Assembly: GCF_014982715.1 (NCBI RefSeq)
Contig: NZ_JADCJY010000001.1
Span: 186,001-250,000, forward strand
DNA: 64,000 nt
Direction: 5' to 3'
From: Gallalistipes aquisgranensis
GTDB lineage: Bacteria > Bacteroidota > Bacteroidia > Bacteroidales > Rikenellaceae
In this document: one piece after another, positions 8,307 through 16,604 of the stretch
Numbering within the stretch: position 1 is the stretch's first letter
Layout of the letters: every line of letters starts with the position of its first letter
Notes under the pieces: model-generated
The model's database searches: none
What the model was told of the DNA's origin: nothing
What the model saw: the letters and a program-made list of their open reading frames with translations, nothing else
Translations under genes and position numbers: made by a program

Positions 8307-9668
8307 ATGAAAATGGACAGACGAACGATGTTGAAGACGGCGGCGGCCCTTTCGCTGTGCGCCGCGATGCCTGGCTGTCTTTCTTCCGGAACGGGGAAAC
8401 CACGGCGAAAGGCGAAAAGAAGCATTGAAACCGATATTCTGGTGGTGGGCGGAGGAACGGCCGGAGTGGTCGCCGCGCTGCAGGCGGCCTACGGAGGGTG
8501 CCGCACGGTGCTCGTCGAGGGCGGCAGTCAGCTGGGCGGTACGATGACTACGGGCGGGGTCGCTTTCCCCGGTCTTTTCCATGTGAACGGGAAACAGATC
8601 ATCGGCGGTATCGGCTGGAATCTCGTGTGCGAGACTGTGGCCATGAACGACGACACGCTGCCCGATTTCTCGGTTCCCTACGGCAAAAGCCATTGGCTGC
8701 ACCAGGTGGCCTTCAATCCCTTCCTGTATGCGGCACTGGCCGAGGAGAAGTGCCTGGCGGCCGGTATCGGGCTGCGTTACTACGAGTGGCCGGTGTCGGT
8801 GGAGAAGAGCTCCGGCGGCTGGACGGTGAGGACGTTCGGCAAGGGAGAGGAGTACGAAATCCGCTGCCGGCAGCTGGTGGACTGTACGGGCGATGCGGCG
8901 GTGACGGCATTGGCCGGGTTCGCCCGCCTGCGGGAGGAGGAGACCCAGCCGGGGTCGATTCTCTTCCGTTTCTGCGGTTACGATCCCGAAAAGCTCGATT
9001 ACGATCTGCTGGGGGCCCGCTACCGGGCGGCCGTGGCCGACGGGACGCTGGAGCGGGGCGACGTGTACAGCGATATCCGCCTGTTGCTCGACAAGCGGAA
9101 CGGACTGGCCTCGTCGCACGTGCTGGGCGCCGACTCATCCACGTCCGAGGCCCACACGGCCGCCAATATCGCCGGAAAGGCTTCCGTATTGCGGATACTG
9201 CGTTTCCTGCGGACGCTGCCCGGATGCGAGAAGGCGCGGATCGAAAGCATGCAGCCGGAGACGGCCGTGCGCGAAACCTACCGGATCGACGGCTGCTACT
9301 GCATCACCTGCGAGGATTACGCCGAAGGACGCCGTTTCGACGATGCCGTATGCTATTCCTATTATCCGATCGACCTGCACGATGCCCACGGGGTGAAACC
9401 CCGTCACCTGGAAGAGGGGGTGGTGCCGACCGTTCCCCTGCGGGCGCTGATTCCTGCGGGCAGCCGGGACCTGGTCGTGGCGGGACGCTGCGTGAGCAGC
9501 GACCGGCTGGCCAATTCGGCGCTGCGGGTACAGGCGTCCTGCATGGGGATGGGGCAGGCGGCGGGAGCGGCTGCCGTGCTGGCCTGCCGGCAGGGGGCGA
9601 CTCCCGGTGAGGTTCCCGTGGAGGATATTCGGGCGCTGATCCGCGAATACGGCGGTATTGTGCCCTGA
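8307..9668 (+). CDS. exported FAD-dependent oxidoreductase (FAD_oxidored type)
   Basis: A 453-residue flavoprotein with an N-terminal dinucleotide-binding motif (ILVVGGGTAG, residues 44-53) and the LVDCTGDAAVTALAG element typical of the FAD_oxidored (PF12831) group. A C-terminal FAD-contact region reads VVAGRCVSSDRLANSALRVQASCMGMGQAAGAAA. The N-terminus has a twin-arginine-like segment (DRRTMLKTAAALSL, Arg5-Arg6) and a cysteine in MPGC (Cys24), so export by Tat, possibly as a lipoprotein, is likely and fits a folded flavoprotein. The substrate is unknown; related Bacteroidota genes often sit near glycan-degradation genes. The frame is open 73 codons upstream, but only the start at 8307 gives a signal peptide. 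Two related enzymes occur at about 34 kb and 46.5 kb. Confidence 0.82.
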   Translation: MKMDRRTMLKTAAALSLCAAMPGCLSSGTGKPRRKAKRSIETDILVVGGGTAGVVAALQAAYGGCRTVLVEGGSQLGGTMTTGGVAFPGLFHVNGKQIIGGIGWNLVCETVAMNDDTLPDFSVPYGKSHWLHQVAFNPFLYAALAEEKCLAAGIGLRYYEWPVSVEKSSGGWTVRTFGKGEEYEIRCRQLVDCTGDAAVTALAGFARLREEETQPGSILFRFCGYDPEKLDYDLLGARYRAAVADGTLERGDVYSDIRLLLDKRNGLASSHVLGADSSTSEAHTAANIAGKASVLRILRFLRTLPGCEKARIESMQPETAVRETYRIDGCYCITCEDYAEGRRFDDAVCYSYYPIDLHDAHGVKPRHLEEGVVPTVPLRALIPAGSRDLVVAGRCVSSDRLANSALRVQASCMGMGQAAGAAAVLACRQGATPGEVPVEDIRALIREYGGIVP

Positions 9669-9824
9669 TCGGCATTCCGTTTGTTTCGTGCGGATGTCCT
9701 GCGGGACGGATTTTTGCGGCGGAATACGCCGAATGTGGATATATTTTGTTAATTTCGTATTCGAAAGGGCGGGGATGCCGAAAACCGCATTATAGAGTAG
9801 GTGTTTAAAAATAAACAAGGTGTT

Positions 9825-10172
9825 ATGAACTATTTTCTCGACGCGGTAAAAAACAACTATGTGAATTTTTCGGGCCGCCTGGGTATCAAGGGTTATTGGA
9901 TGTTCGTGCTGTTCTATGTGATTTTCGCCATCGTGGCTCAGATCGTTTCGCTGATCCCGCATCTGGGTTTCATCTATCCTCTTTATGGCCTGGCGCTGCT
10001 GCTGCCGTCGCTGGCCGCCGGGGTGCGCCGCCTGCAGGATACGGGAAAGCCGTGGCCGTGGATTTTGATCGGTCTCATTCCGCTGATCGGCTGGATATGG
10101 CTCATCATCCTGCTCTGCAAACCGAGCCAGGAAGGTGACAACCAGTACGGTCCGATGCCTGCCGAGAGATAG
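9825..10172 (+). CDS. DUF805 small membrane protein
   Basis: A 115-residue membrane protein with the DUF805 landmarks: NFSGRLGIKGYWMFVLFY at the start of the first helix, RRLQDTGKPWPWIL, and a C-terminal GDNQYGPMP tail. Three to four hydrophobic segments are visible. The family (YhaH/YhaI in E. coli) has no firmly established function. The start at 9825 places the conserved MNYFLDAVKNNYVNF at the N-terminus; an in-frame start eight codons upstream is less likely. A TATATTTT sequence at 9740-9747 could be its -7 box. It stands alone and ends at a strong bidirectional terminator. Confidence 0.8.
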   Translation: MNYFLDAVKNNYVNFSGRLGIKGYWMFVLFYVIFAIVAQIVSLIPHLGFIYPLYGLALLLPSLAAGVRRLQDTGKPWPWILIGLIPLIGWIWLIILLCKPSQEGDNQYGPMPAER

Positions 10173-10192
10173 TCCCTCGCGGAGACAAAAAA

Positions 10193-10218
10193 ACAGCCGG
10201 AGAAAAATCTCCGGCTGT
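10193..10218. terminator. bidirectional intrinsic terminator (DUF805 / alkaline phosphatase)
   Basis: An 11-base perfect stem (10193-10203 with 10208-10218, 4-base A loop) is flanked by an A run on the left and a T run on the right, so it can terminate the plus-strand DUF805 gene and the convergent minus-strand phosphatase gene. Confidence 0.85.
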
Positions 10219-10236
10219 TTTTTCGTCTCCGCTTCC

Positions 10237-11331
10237 CTACTGCGGAAGGCCCAGCAGGGCGGCCATCTTTTTCGGCAGGTCGGTGTTTTCCATGATGGTG
10301 CTGAAGTTGCGGGCTCCGGCGCCGTAGGCGTAAACCGGAACCATTACGCCGGTGTGGCCCTTCGTGCTGAACAGGTGCTGTATGCCCGATTCTCCCAGTG
10401 TGAAGTCGCTTTTGTTGGAGGGGATGGTCAGTCCGCCCGTTTCATGGTCGGCCGTCACCACCACCAGCGTGCCCGGGTTGCGGTCTGCGAAATCGAATGC
10501 CACGGCGATCGCCTTGTCGAAATCGAGCGTTTCGGAGATGACCACCTCCGCATCGTTCGCGTGGCCTCCGGAGTCGATCTGGGAGCCTTCCACCATGAGG
10601 AAGAAGCCCTTCGGGCTGTTGTTTTTCAGAATCGACAGGGCCTGGGCCGTCGCTTCGGGCAGGTAGTCGCCACGGCCTTCGGTCATCTTTTTCATGTGGC
10701 CCGGCGCCAGCAGGCCGGCCAGTTTGCCCGAATTCACGTTTTTCACTTCGTCGAGCGTGTAGGCGATTTCGTATCCCTGTTTGCGCAGCCGGTCGGTCAG
10801 GTCGATGCCGTCCTTGCGCTGCTCGAACCGGTTGCGTCCCCCGCCGATGAACAGGTCCACCCCGCTCGAGGCGATGTCGGAGGCGATCTCTTCGGCCATC
10901 TTGCGGCTCGGCTGGTGGGACATGAAGGCGGCAGGCGTGGCGTCGGTGATGTCTTTGGTCACGACGATGCCCGTTGCGAGACCTTTTTTACGGGCGCGCT
11001 CCGCGATGTTTTCCACGGGCTTCTTGTCCGTGTCCACACCGATGGCTCCGTTGTAGGTCTTGTGTCCGGTGGCCATGGCGGTGCCCGAGGCGGCCGAGTC
11101 GGTCACTCGGTTGTTGGCCGAATAGGTCTTCGACAGGCCGATGTATTGGGCCCGTTCGAAGGCGAGCGGACGTTCCGCCCGCAGCATGGCGGAATAGGTC
11201 TGGGTGAGGCCCATGCCGTCGCCGATCATGAAGATGATGTTTTTGACGGGGGGCTCCTGCGCCGATGCCCCGCTCTGGAAAAAGACCAGCAGCAGGAACA
11301 GCAGCATGGTACGGATGGTCAGATTGCGCAT
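10237..11331 (-). CDS. phoA: exported alkaline phosphatase
   Basis: A 364-residue alkaline phosphatase-superfamily enzyme that hydrolyses phosphomonoesters outside the cytoplasm. Metal and catalytic motifs are in order: FMIGDGMG (Asp38), VTDSAASGTAMATG with the nucleophilic serine (Ser79), the metal-binding EGSQIDSGGHAND region, and TADHETGG with the conserved Asp-His. A Sec signal peptide ending near SGASAQ is clear. It is shorter than E. coli PhoA (about 470 residues) but similar to other Bacteroidota alkaline phosphatases. The gene is monocistronic with its own -7 box. Regulation by phosphate would be expected in general, but no Pho-box-like repeat could be recognised. Confidence 0.9.
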   Translation of the reverse strand: MRNLTIRTMLLFLLLVFFQSGASAQEPPVKNIIFMIGDGMGLTQTYSAMLRAERPLAFERAQYIGLSKTYSANNRVTDSAASGTAMATGHKTYNGAIGVDTDKKPVENIAERARKKGLATGIVVTKDITDATPAAFMSHQPSRKMAEEIASDIASSGVDLFIGGGRNRFEQRKDGIDLTDRLRKQGYEIAYTLDEVKNVNSGKLAGLLAPGHMKKMTEGRGDYLPEATAQALSILKNNSPKGFFLMVEGSQIDSGGHANDAEVVISETLDFDKAIAVAFDFADRNPGTLVVVTADHETGGLTIPSNKSDFTLGESGIQHLFSTKGHTGVMVPVYAYGAGARNFSTIMENTDLPKKMAALLGLPQ

Positions 11332-11371
11332 GGTTTTGGAGGTTTTCGTGATATTTTTTCGTTTGTCCTGT

Positions 11372-11379
11372 CAAAAGTA
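11372..11379 (-). promoter_or_regulatory. -7 promoter box for the alkaline phosphatase
   Basis: On the minus strand TACTTTTG exactly matches TAnnTTTG and lies 41 bases upstream of the start codon. No TTG is evident at the ideal -33 spacing. Confidence 0.55.
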
Positions 11380-11564
11380 TTCAAAAAAACAGGAAAAAGT
11401 ATCCGGTGCGGTTGAAGTTTGTGTGAAGATTTCGCCCTCTCTTTTCCTGTTCCCCTTGTGCCGGTTGGGGTCCGGATGATGGAAAAAGGTTGAAAATTTT
11501 CCGGAAAAACCGTGTAAGCGGACGATTTTTCCCGGTGGGATGTTTCCGTTTCCCCGACATATAT

Positions 11565-11572
11565 TAAATTTG
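11565..11572 (+). promoter_or_regulatory. -7 promoter box for the pectin operon
   Basis: TAAATTTG exactly matches TAnnTTTG, 67 bases before the GH2 start. A TTTCC-containing stretch lies near the expected -33 position but is not a TTTG match, which may indicate an activator-dependent promoter. Confidence 0.55.
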
Positions 11573-11638
11573 CAACATGGGGGAGCGCATCTTTCCCCGA
11601 CCCTGGAAAAATAGAGAACCTAACCCTGAAATTCAGAT

Positions 11639-14608
11639 ATGAGAAAATTCCTATTGTTGTGTGTGCTTGCCGTAAGTGTAGGTGAAGGGCTGGCGCAGGA
11701 GGGAGACCGGAGCCTGTCGCTCAACGGAACCTGGGAATACGGGCTGGCGCGCGAATATTCCGATACGACCCGGGTGCCGGGCATCGTGCTCGATCCGGCC
11801 AAGACGAGTGACAAGAAACTGTGGTACCGGAGGCGGGTGACCCTCCCGGAGGGCGAGTGGAGAAATGCCGTGCTCGAACTCAAGGGGGCCAGATTCCGTC
11901 CCGAGGTCTATGTGGACGGACAGTTGGTGTCGAGTCAGAACGGGGGTATGATCGCGTCGGTGCACCCTTTGAAATACAGGACCGTGAAGCCGGGCGCCAC
12001 CGTGACGCTCGAAGTGGCTCTGGCGCCGCTGAGTGCCGTGCCGGCCGAAGACGCCTCTTTCATTCCGAAGGTGGACCAGTGGCGGAGCAACCGTTCTTCC
12101 TGTCTGTGGGACGACGTGGTGCTCCATTTCGATGCGGGGGCCCGCGTGACCCGGGCCGTTCCGTGGTTCGACCTTGACCGGAAGACGGTCCGTGTGAAAT
12201 ATGACGTGGAAGGGACGCGGGCCAATGCCCTGCACCTGGCCGTGTATGACCGGGCGGGGCGGGAGATGCTCTCCGCCGACGGGAAGGCGGCCGCGGGAAG
12301 CAATGAAATAACCTTCTCCTACGGCGGCATCCTGAAAGAGTGGACGCCCGACGAGCCGAACCTCTACACGATGGAGCTGACGCTCCGGAGGGGAACGAAG
12401 ACGATCGACGTGCTGCGCCGGAATCTGGGCATCAAGGTCTTTTCCGCGAAGGACAAGCAGTTTTACCTGAACGGCAAGCCCTGCAAGGTGCGGGGCGGCA
12501 CGGTGGTGTGGCACCGCTGGGTGCGCGATGCGGAGGGCCGCGACGTGGGGTTCGATACCACGTGGTTCCGCGACAACGTCGTGCTGCGCCTCAAGGAGCA
12601 CGGGGCCAATCTGCTCCGGTTCCATCTGGGCGTTCCGCCCGAGAGACTGCTCGACCTGTGCGACCGCTACGGGTTGCTGGTGCAGTACGAATGGAATTTC
12701 TTCCACGGCATGCCGGCCAGCTACGAGAGTCTGATGGAGCAGTATCCCAAGTGGTTCGACCATGCGGCGGGACACCCTTCGGTCGCCCTCTACCACCCCT
12801 ACAACGAGACGAACAAGGAGGAGCTGGAGACGGCCTGGAAAGCGCTCGACAAGATCGTGAAGGAGTATCCCCCGATGGTGATGGAGGACCGCGACGTGCT
12901 GCATCTGCACAAATACTGGTGGAGCCTGTTCGAGGATATCGGCTTGCACTACGACAGTGCCGACCAGTTCCGCAAGGCGATCATGGTGGACGAGTTCGGC
13001 GGAAACTACCTCGACGGGAACGGCAATCCGGGTGGTTATACCACACTCAAGGAGACTTTCCTGCGGTTTCTGGGGCGCGGCCACACGAAAGAGGAACGGC
13101 TCCGTTTGCAGGAGCTTTCCAACGGCAAGATCGCCGAATACTGGCGCAGGCTCGGCGCGGCGGGTGTGGCGCCTTTCACGATCGCCAGCAGCTGGGAGGA
13201 CGGCAATACGTGGTTCATGGGCCGTCTTAGGGAAGAGAGACCCAAGCCGGTGTGGAATGCACTGACGGTGCTCTGGTCGCCGCGGGCCGTGAGCATGGAT
13301 ATATGGGACCGCGATTTCGTGCCGGAACAGACCGTGACGGTGCCGCTCCATTTCTTCAACGATACGGGAGCGGATGCCGGCATGAAGGCCGTGGTGACGG
13401 TGACGGACGCTTTCGGCAAGTGTTATTTCCGTCGGGAGATATCCCGCTGGGTGTCTCCCTGGTCGAAAGTGGTGGCGGATGTCCGGGTGAAGATGCCGGC
13501 GAAGCGGGGCGGCTATCTGCTGCGTACCGAACTGCTCAATCCGACGCCCGAAGTGAAATATCCGGTGGTTTCGGACTGGGATGTCCGGGTGCTGGAGGCT
13601 GTCGTTCCGGAGGCGGTGCGCAGGGCGACCGTGATGATTCCCGACGGGGAGAAGGAGCTTCGGGCTCTGGCCGAAGCGAAGGGGCTGAACGCCGTGTCGG
13701 AGCGGGCGGGGACCAGGCCCGATGCGATGATGCTTTCGCGGACGAGCTGGGAGAAGATCGCCGCCGGCGACGGAGAGCTCCGGAATGCGATCCGGAGTGC
13801 GATCGACAGCGGCGTTTCGGTGCTGCTGCTCGATGCGGGTGAACGTTACCTGGGGCCCGCCTATAACATAAAAGGCGACAATCTGGGCGATTTGCAGGGG
13901 GCGACCAAAGTGGCCGATCCCCGCGTGACGCGTTATGAACTGTTCGACGGCTTTTCGCTGACCTTCACCGAGACGGCCGAGCCCGAAAGCCATATCCAGC
14001 CCGATGCCAAGAGCGATGTCCTGTGGAACGGCATGCCGCACTCCTATACGTGGCTGTGGAACGGGCTGAAGGGGGGGCTGATCGTCCCGGCCGCCGACAT
14101 GCAGGTACACGGGATGAACCGGGATGCGCTGCTCGAACAGTGGCGCAGCCGGGGCGCCGATCCCGAACGCATACGGGGCGAGAAGGGGTACTATGCCTAC
14201 GAACTGGCCGGTTTCTACGAATATTCGGATTCCGCTTCCGACAAGATGTCCGAGAGCAAGCTGCGCGAACGGGTGGCCTTCCTGGTGGAAGATGCCCCGG
14301 CGCTGGCCATGACGATCGACCCGAAGGCCAAGATTAGGGTGACCGATCTGTGCGGGGAGTATCAGGCGTCGGCCGGCGGCATGGCCAAGAATTTCACCGT
14401 ACTGGTCAATGCGGGCAAGAATCTGACCCGGACACCCGTTATACTGGTGGATTTCGGCGAGGGAAAAGGGCGGATGATCCTCTCCCAACTGCTGACTGCC
14501 GGGCGTCTGGCCGAAGGGTTCGGCGAACCGGAAGCGAACGGTATCCGCTACGACGAGGCCGCCGTGCAGATGACGCTGAACATGCTGGCCGAATTGCTGA
14601 AAAAATAG
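11639..14608 (+). CDS. exported glycoside hydrolase family 2 enzyme
   Basis: A 989-residue secreted glycosidase. After a Sec signal (cut near GEGLAQ) there is an N-terminal sugar-binding beta-sandwich (SLNGTWEYG to about residue 165), an immunoglobulin-like domain to about 265, and a TIM-barrel catalytic domain starting near FYLNGKPCKVRGG. The predicted acid/base is Glu390 (HPSVALYHPYNE) and the nucleophile Glu452 (MVDEFGGN), both in GH2 positions. A C-terminal half of over 400 residues includes a segment (about 665-830) resembling the accessory alpha/beta domain seen in some large GH2 proteins. GH2 includes beta-galactosidases, beta-glucuronidases and beta-mannosidases. Since it leads a pectin operon, removal of galactosyl or uronosyl side chains is inferred. 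The next gene begins within 31 bases. Confidence 0.87.
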   Translation: MRKFLLLCVLAVSVGEGLAQEGDRSLSLNGTWEYGLAREYSDTTRVPGIVLDPAKTSDKKLWYRRRVTLPEGEWRNAVLELKGARFRPEVYVDGQLVSSQNGGMIASVHPLKYRTVKPGATVTLEVALAPLSAVPAEDASFIPKVDQWRSNRSSCLWDDVVLHFDAGARVTRAVPWFDLDRKTVRVKYDVEGTRANALHLAVYDRAGREMLSADGKAAAGSNEITFSYGGILKEWTPDEPNLYTMELTLRRGTKTIDVLRRNLGIKVFSAKDKQFYLNGKPCKVRGGTVVWHRWVRDAEGRDVGFDTTWFRDNVVLRLKEHGANLLRFHLGVPPERLLDLCDRYGLLVQYEWNFFHGMPASYESLMEQYPKWFDHAAGHPSVALYHPYNETNKEELETAWKALDKIVKEYPPMVMEDRDVLHLHKYWWSLFEDIGLHYDSADQFRKAIMVDEFGGNYLDGNGNPGGYTTLKETFLRFLGRGHTKEERLRLQELSNGKIAEYWRRLGAAGVAPFTIASSWEDGNTWFMGRLREERPKPVWNALTVLWSPRAVSMDIWDRDFVPEQTVTVPLHFFNDTGADAGMKAVVTVTDAFGKCYFRREISRWVSPWSKVVADVRVKMPAKRGGYLLRTELLNPTPEVKYPVVSDWDVRVLEAVVPEAVRRATVMIPDGEKELRALAEAKGLNAVSERAGTRPDAMMLSRTSWEKIAAGDGELRNAIRSAIDSGVSVLLLDAGERYLGPAYNIKGDNLGDLQGATKVADPRVTRYELFDGFSLTFTETAEPESHIQPDAKSDVLWNGMPHSYTWLWNGLKGGLIVPAADMQVHGMNRDALLEQWRSRGADPERIRGEKGYYAYELAGFYEYSDSASDKMSESKLRERVAFLVEDAPALAMTIDPKAKIRVTDLCGEYQASAGGMAKNFTVLVNAGKNLTRTPVILVDFGEGKGRMILSQLLTAGRLAEGFGEPEANGIRYDEAAVQMTLNMLAELLKK

Positions 14609-14638
14609 ATGACTGACTATCTTAAAATAACTTATCGA

Positions 14639-16567
14639 ATGAAAAGAATCGCGATCCATTTGTTGCTGCTGGTCTCCGTGCTGGGAGCATCTTCTTCGCA
14701 GGCCGACACGCGGCTGCTGACCCGGCTGGACATTCTGGACGCCTGGGAGAATAACTTCAACGCTTCGCACTGGCTGGAACAGGGCAATCTGCAGTCCGGC
14801 TGCCAGATGTACGGCGAGGAGGCGGTGACGATCACCTCGCTGCCTGCCGTGCTCGAAGGGGCCGACTGGATTCAGACGGCTTACGGGTCCAAAAGTTTCG
14901 TGAAATGGACGGAAGGTCCCGTGATCGCCTATTTCACGCTGAAACATGCGGCGGACGTCTATATTCTCCATAACGACGCCATCACGAACAAACCCGCATG
15001 GCTCGACGCCTATATCAAGGTACCCGGCCGCATGACCAACTCCTGCGGCGAGAGTTTTTCGCTCTACCGCCGCCGTGCGCTGGCCGGAGAGCGGGTGGCG
15101 CTCGGTCCCAACGGAAGCACCCGCGAGGGAATGTATATCGTGGCCCTGCAGCCCGTCGGGGAGTGGCCCGAGGTGAAACGGCCGGAGGGTCGCGTGTTCG
15201 ACGTGACGGCGTTCGGGGCCAAAGGCGACGGACGGACGGTCAATACGAAGGCGATCCAGGCGGCCCTCGACAAATGCGCCGCATCGGGCGGCGGTACGGT
15301 GTGGGTCAACGGGGGCGTTTTCGTGACCGGCATGATCGAGCTGAAGGACAACACCACGCTGCGGGTGGAGGCCGGTTCGATCCTGCGGGGCTCCACCGAA
15401 CTGGCCGACTATCCGGCCCGGCCGGTATCGACGCCCTATTTCCAGCCGAACGACACTACGGGCATCTACCAGTTGATCTTTTCCGAAAAGCGGAAGAACG
15501 TGGCCATCACGGGAGGCGGTATCATCGACGGTTATTCGATCGGCGAGGGATGGCCCTGGAAAGGACATTACAGCGTTTCGAAACGACCCTACCTGATCAG
15601 CATGTCGCAGGTGGCGGGGCTGACGGTCACCGACATCACGCTGGTGCGTCCCGCCCACTGGACGCAGCGCTACGAGTCGTGCAGGGACATGCGTATCGAG
15701 CGTATGCAGGTGCGCAGCTACACGGGAACGCACAACCAGGACGGTATCGACATCAGCAGTTGCCGGAACGTGCTGTTGCGTGATTACAGTGCCATTACGG
15801 GCGACGATGCCGTCTGCATGAAATCGCTCTCCGCTACGGGAAGCGACAATATCCGGATTGACGGGGTGCGGGTGCGTTACGCCAACTGCCACCTGGTGAA
15901 GATCGGAACCGAAACCCACAGCGACATCCGCAACGTGCACGTGAGCAACGTGGAGGGTTGGACGCGGTACAGCGTGGCGGTCGAATCGGCCGACGGTGCG
16001 CAGGTGGAGAACATCCTCTACGAGAATATCGTGCTGCACACCTGTTCCACGCCGCTCTTCATCCGGATGAGCAACCGGGGACGGACCTTCGAGGGAGGGC
16101 CGAAAGTGGCACCGGTGGGCATGATCCGCAACGTCACCATCCGCAATCTGCGCAATCCGGACATCGGTTACACCGAGCACAAGGGCGGCCGCGGACTGGG
16201 TACGATCATCGCGGGTATCCCCGGTCATCCGATCGAGAACATCACCATCGAGGACTGCGATCTCTACCTCTACGGGTCGATGCGCAATCCCGATCTGGTC
16301 TACGCCGACGTGCCGGAAGTGGAGAAGAAATATCCCGAGTTCGACAATTTCGGCGTGTGCCCCGCCTACGGGCTCTATATCCGCCATGTGAAGGGCATTA
16401 CGCTCAAGAATGTGGATATCCGGTTCAAATACACCGATGTGCGCCCGGCCGTGGTGATGGATGACGCATCGGACTACAAGTTGGAGAACGTGACCGTGGA
16501 GACTTCTACCCGCACCGAGCCGAGCCCCCTGTGGGACAGGCAGCGCGGGAAGATCGTGTCGGAATAG
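14639..16567 (+). CDS. exported glycoside hydrolase family 28 (polygalacturonase-type)
   Basis: A 642-residue right-handed beta-helix enzyme. A Sec signal peptide (to about SSSQA) is followed by a roughly 165-residue N-terminal domain, then the GH28 start FDVTAFGAKGDG and QAALDKCAASGGGTVWVNGG. The catalytic motifs NQD (366-368) and TGDDAV (Asp389-Asp390) align with the NTD and DD aspartates of polygalacturonases. The classical GHG histidine motif is replaced by NCHLVKIGTET (His418). GH28 acts on galacturonan or rhamnogalacturonan. The start at 14639 is preferred to the one at 14609 (immediately after the GH2 stop) because it yields a clean signal peptide. Second gene of the pectin operon. Confidence 0.88.
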   Translation: MKRIAIHLLLLVSVLGASSSQADTRLLTRLDILDAWENNFNASHWLEQGNLQSGCQMYGEEAVTITSLPAVLEGADWIQTAYGSKSFVKWTEGPVIAYFTLKHAADVYILHNDAITNKPAWLDAYIKVPGRMTNSCGESFSLYRRRALAGERVALGPNGSTREGMYIVALQPVGEWPEVKRPEGRVFDVTAFGAKGDGRTVNTKAIQAALDKCAASGGGTVWVNGGVFVTGMIELKDNTTLRVEAGSILRGSTELADYPARPVSTPYFQPNDTTGIYQLIFSEKRKNVAITGGGIIDGYSIGEGWPWKGHYSVSKRPYLISMSQVAGLTVTDITLVRPAHWTQRYESCRDMRIERMQVRSYTGTHNQDGIDISSCRNVLLRDYSAITGDDAVCMKSLSATGSDNIRIDGVRVRYANCHLVKIGTETHSDIRNVHVSNVEGWTRYSVAVESADGAQVENILYENIVLHTCSTPLFIRMSNRGRTFEGGPKVAPVGMIRNVTIRNLRNPDIGYTEHKGGRGLGTIIAGIPGHPIENITIEDCDLYLYGSMRNPDLVYADVPEVEKKYPEFDNFGVCPAYGLYIRHVKGITLKNVDIRFKYTDVRPAVVMDDASDYKLENVTVETSTRTEPSPLWDRQRGKIVSE

Positions 16568-16604
16568 CGTGCAGTGTGAAATTTGAAAATACCCTGGAAA
16601 AACA

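Larger units (their letters stand above)
11332..11638. other. divergent intergenic region between phosphatase and pectin operon
   Basis: About 307 bases without a supported gene. It carries a minus-strand -7 box for the phosphatase and a plus-strand -7 box for the GH2 operon, each listed separately. The middle contains AT-rich runs but no convincing small ORF, RNA fold or regulator repeat. Confidence 0.6.
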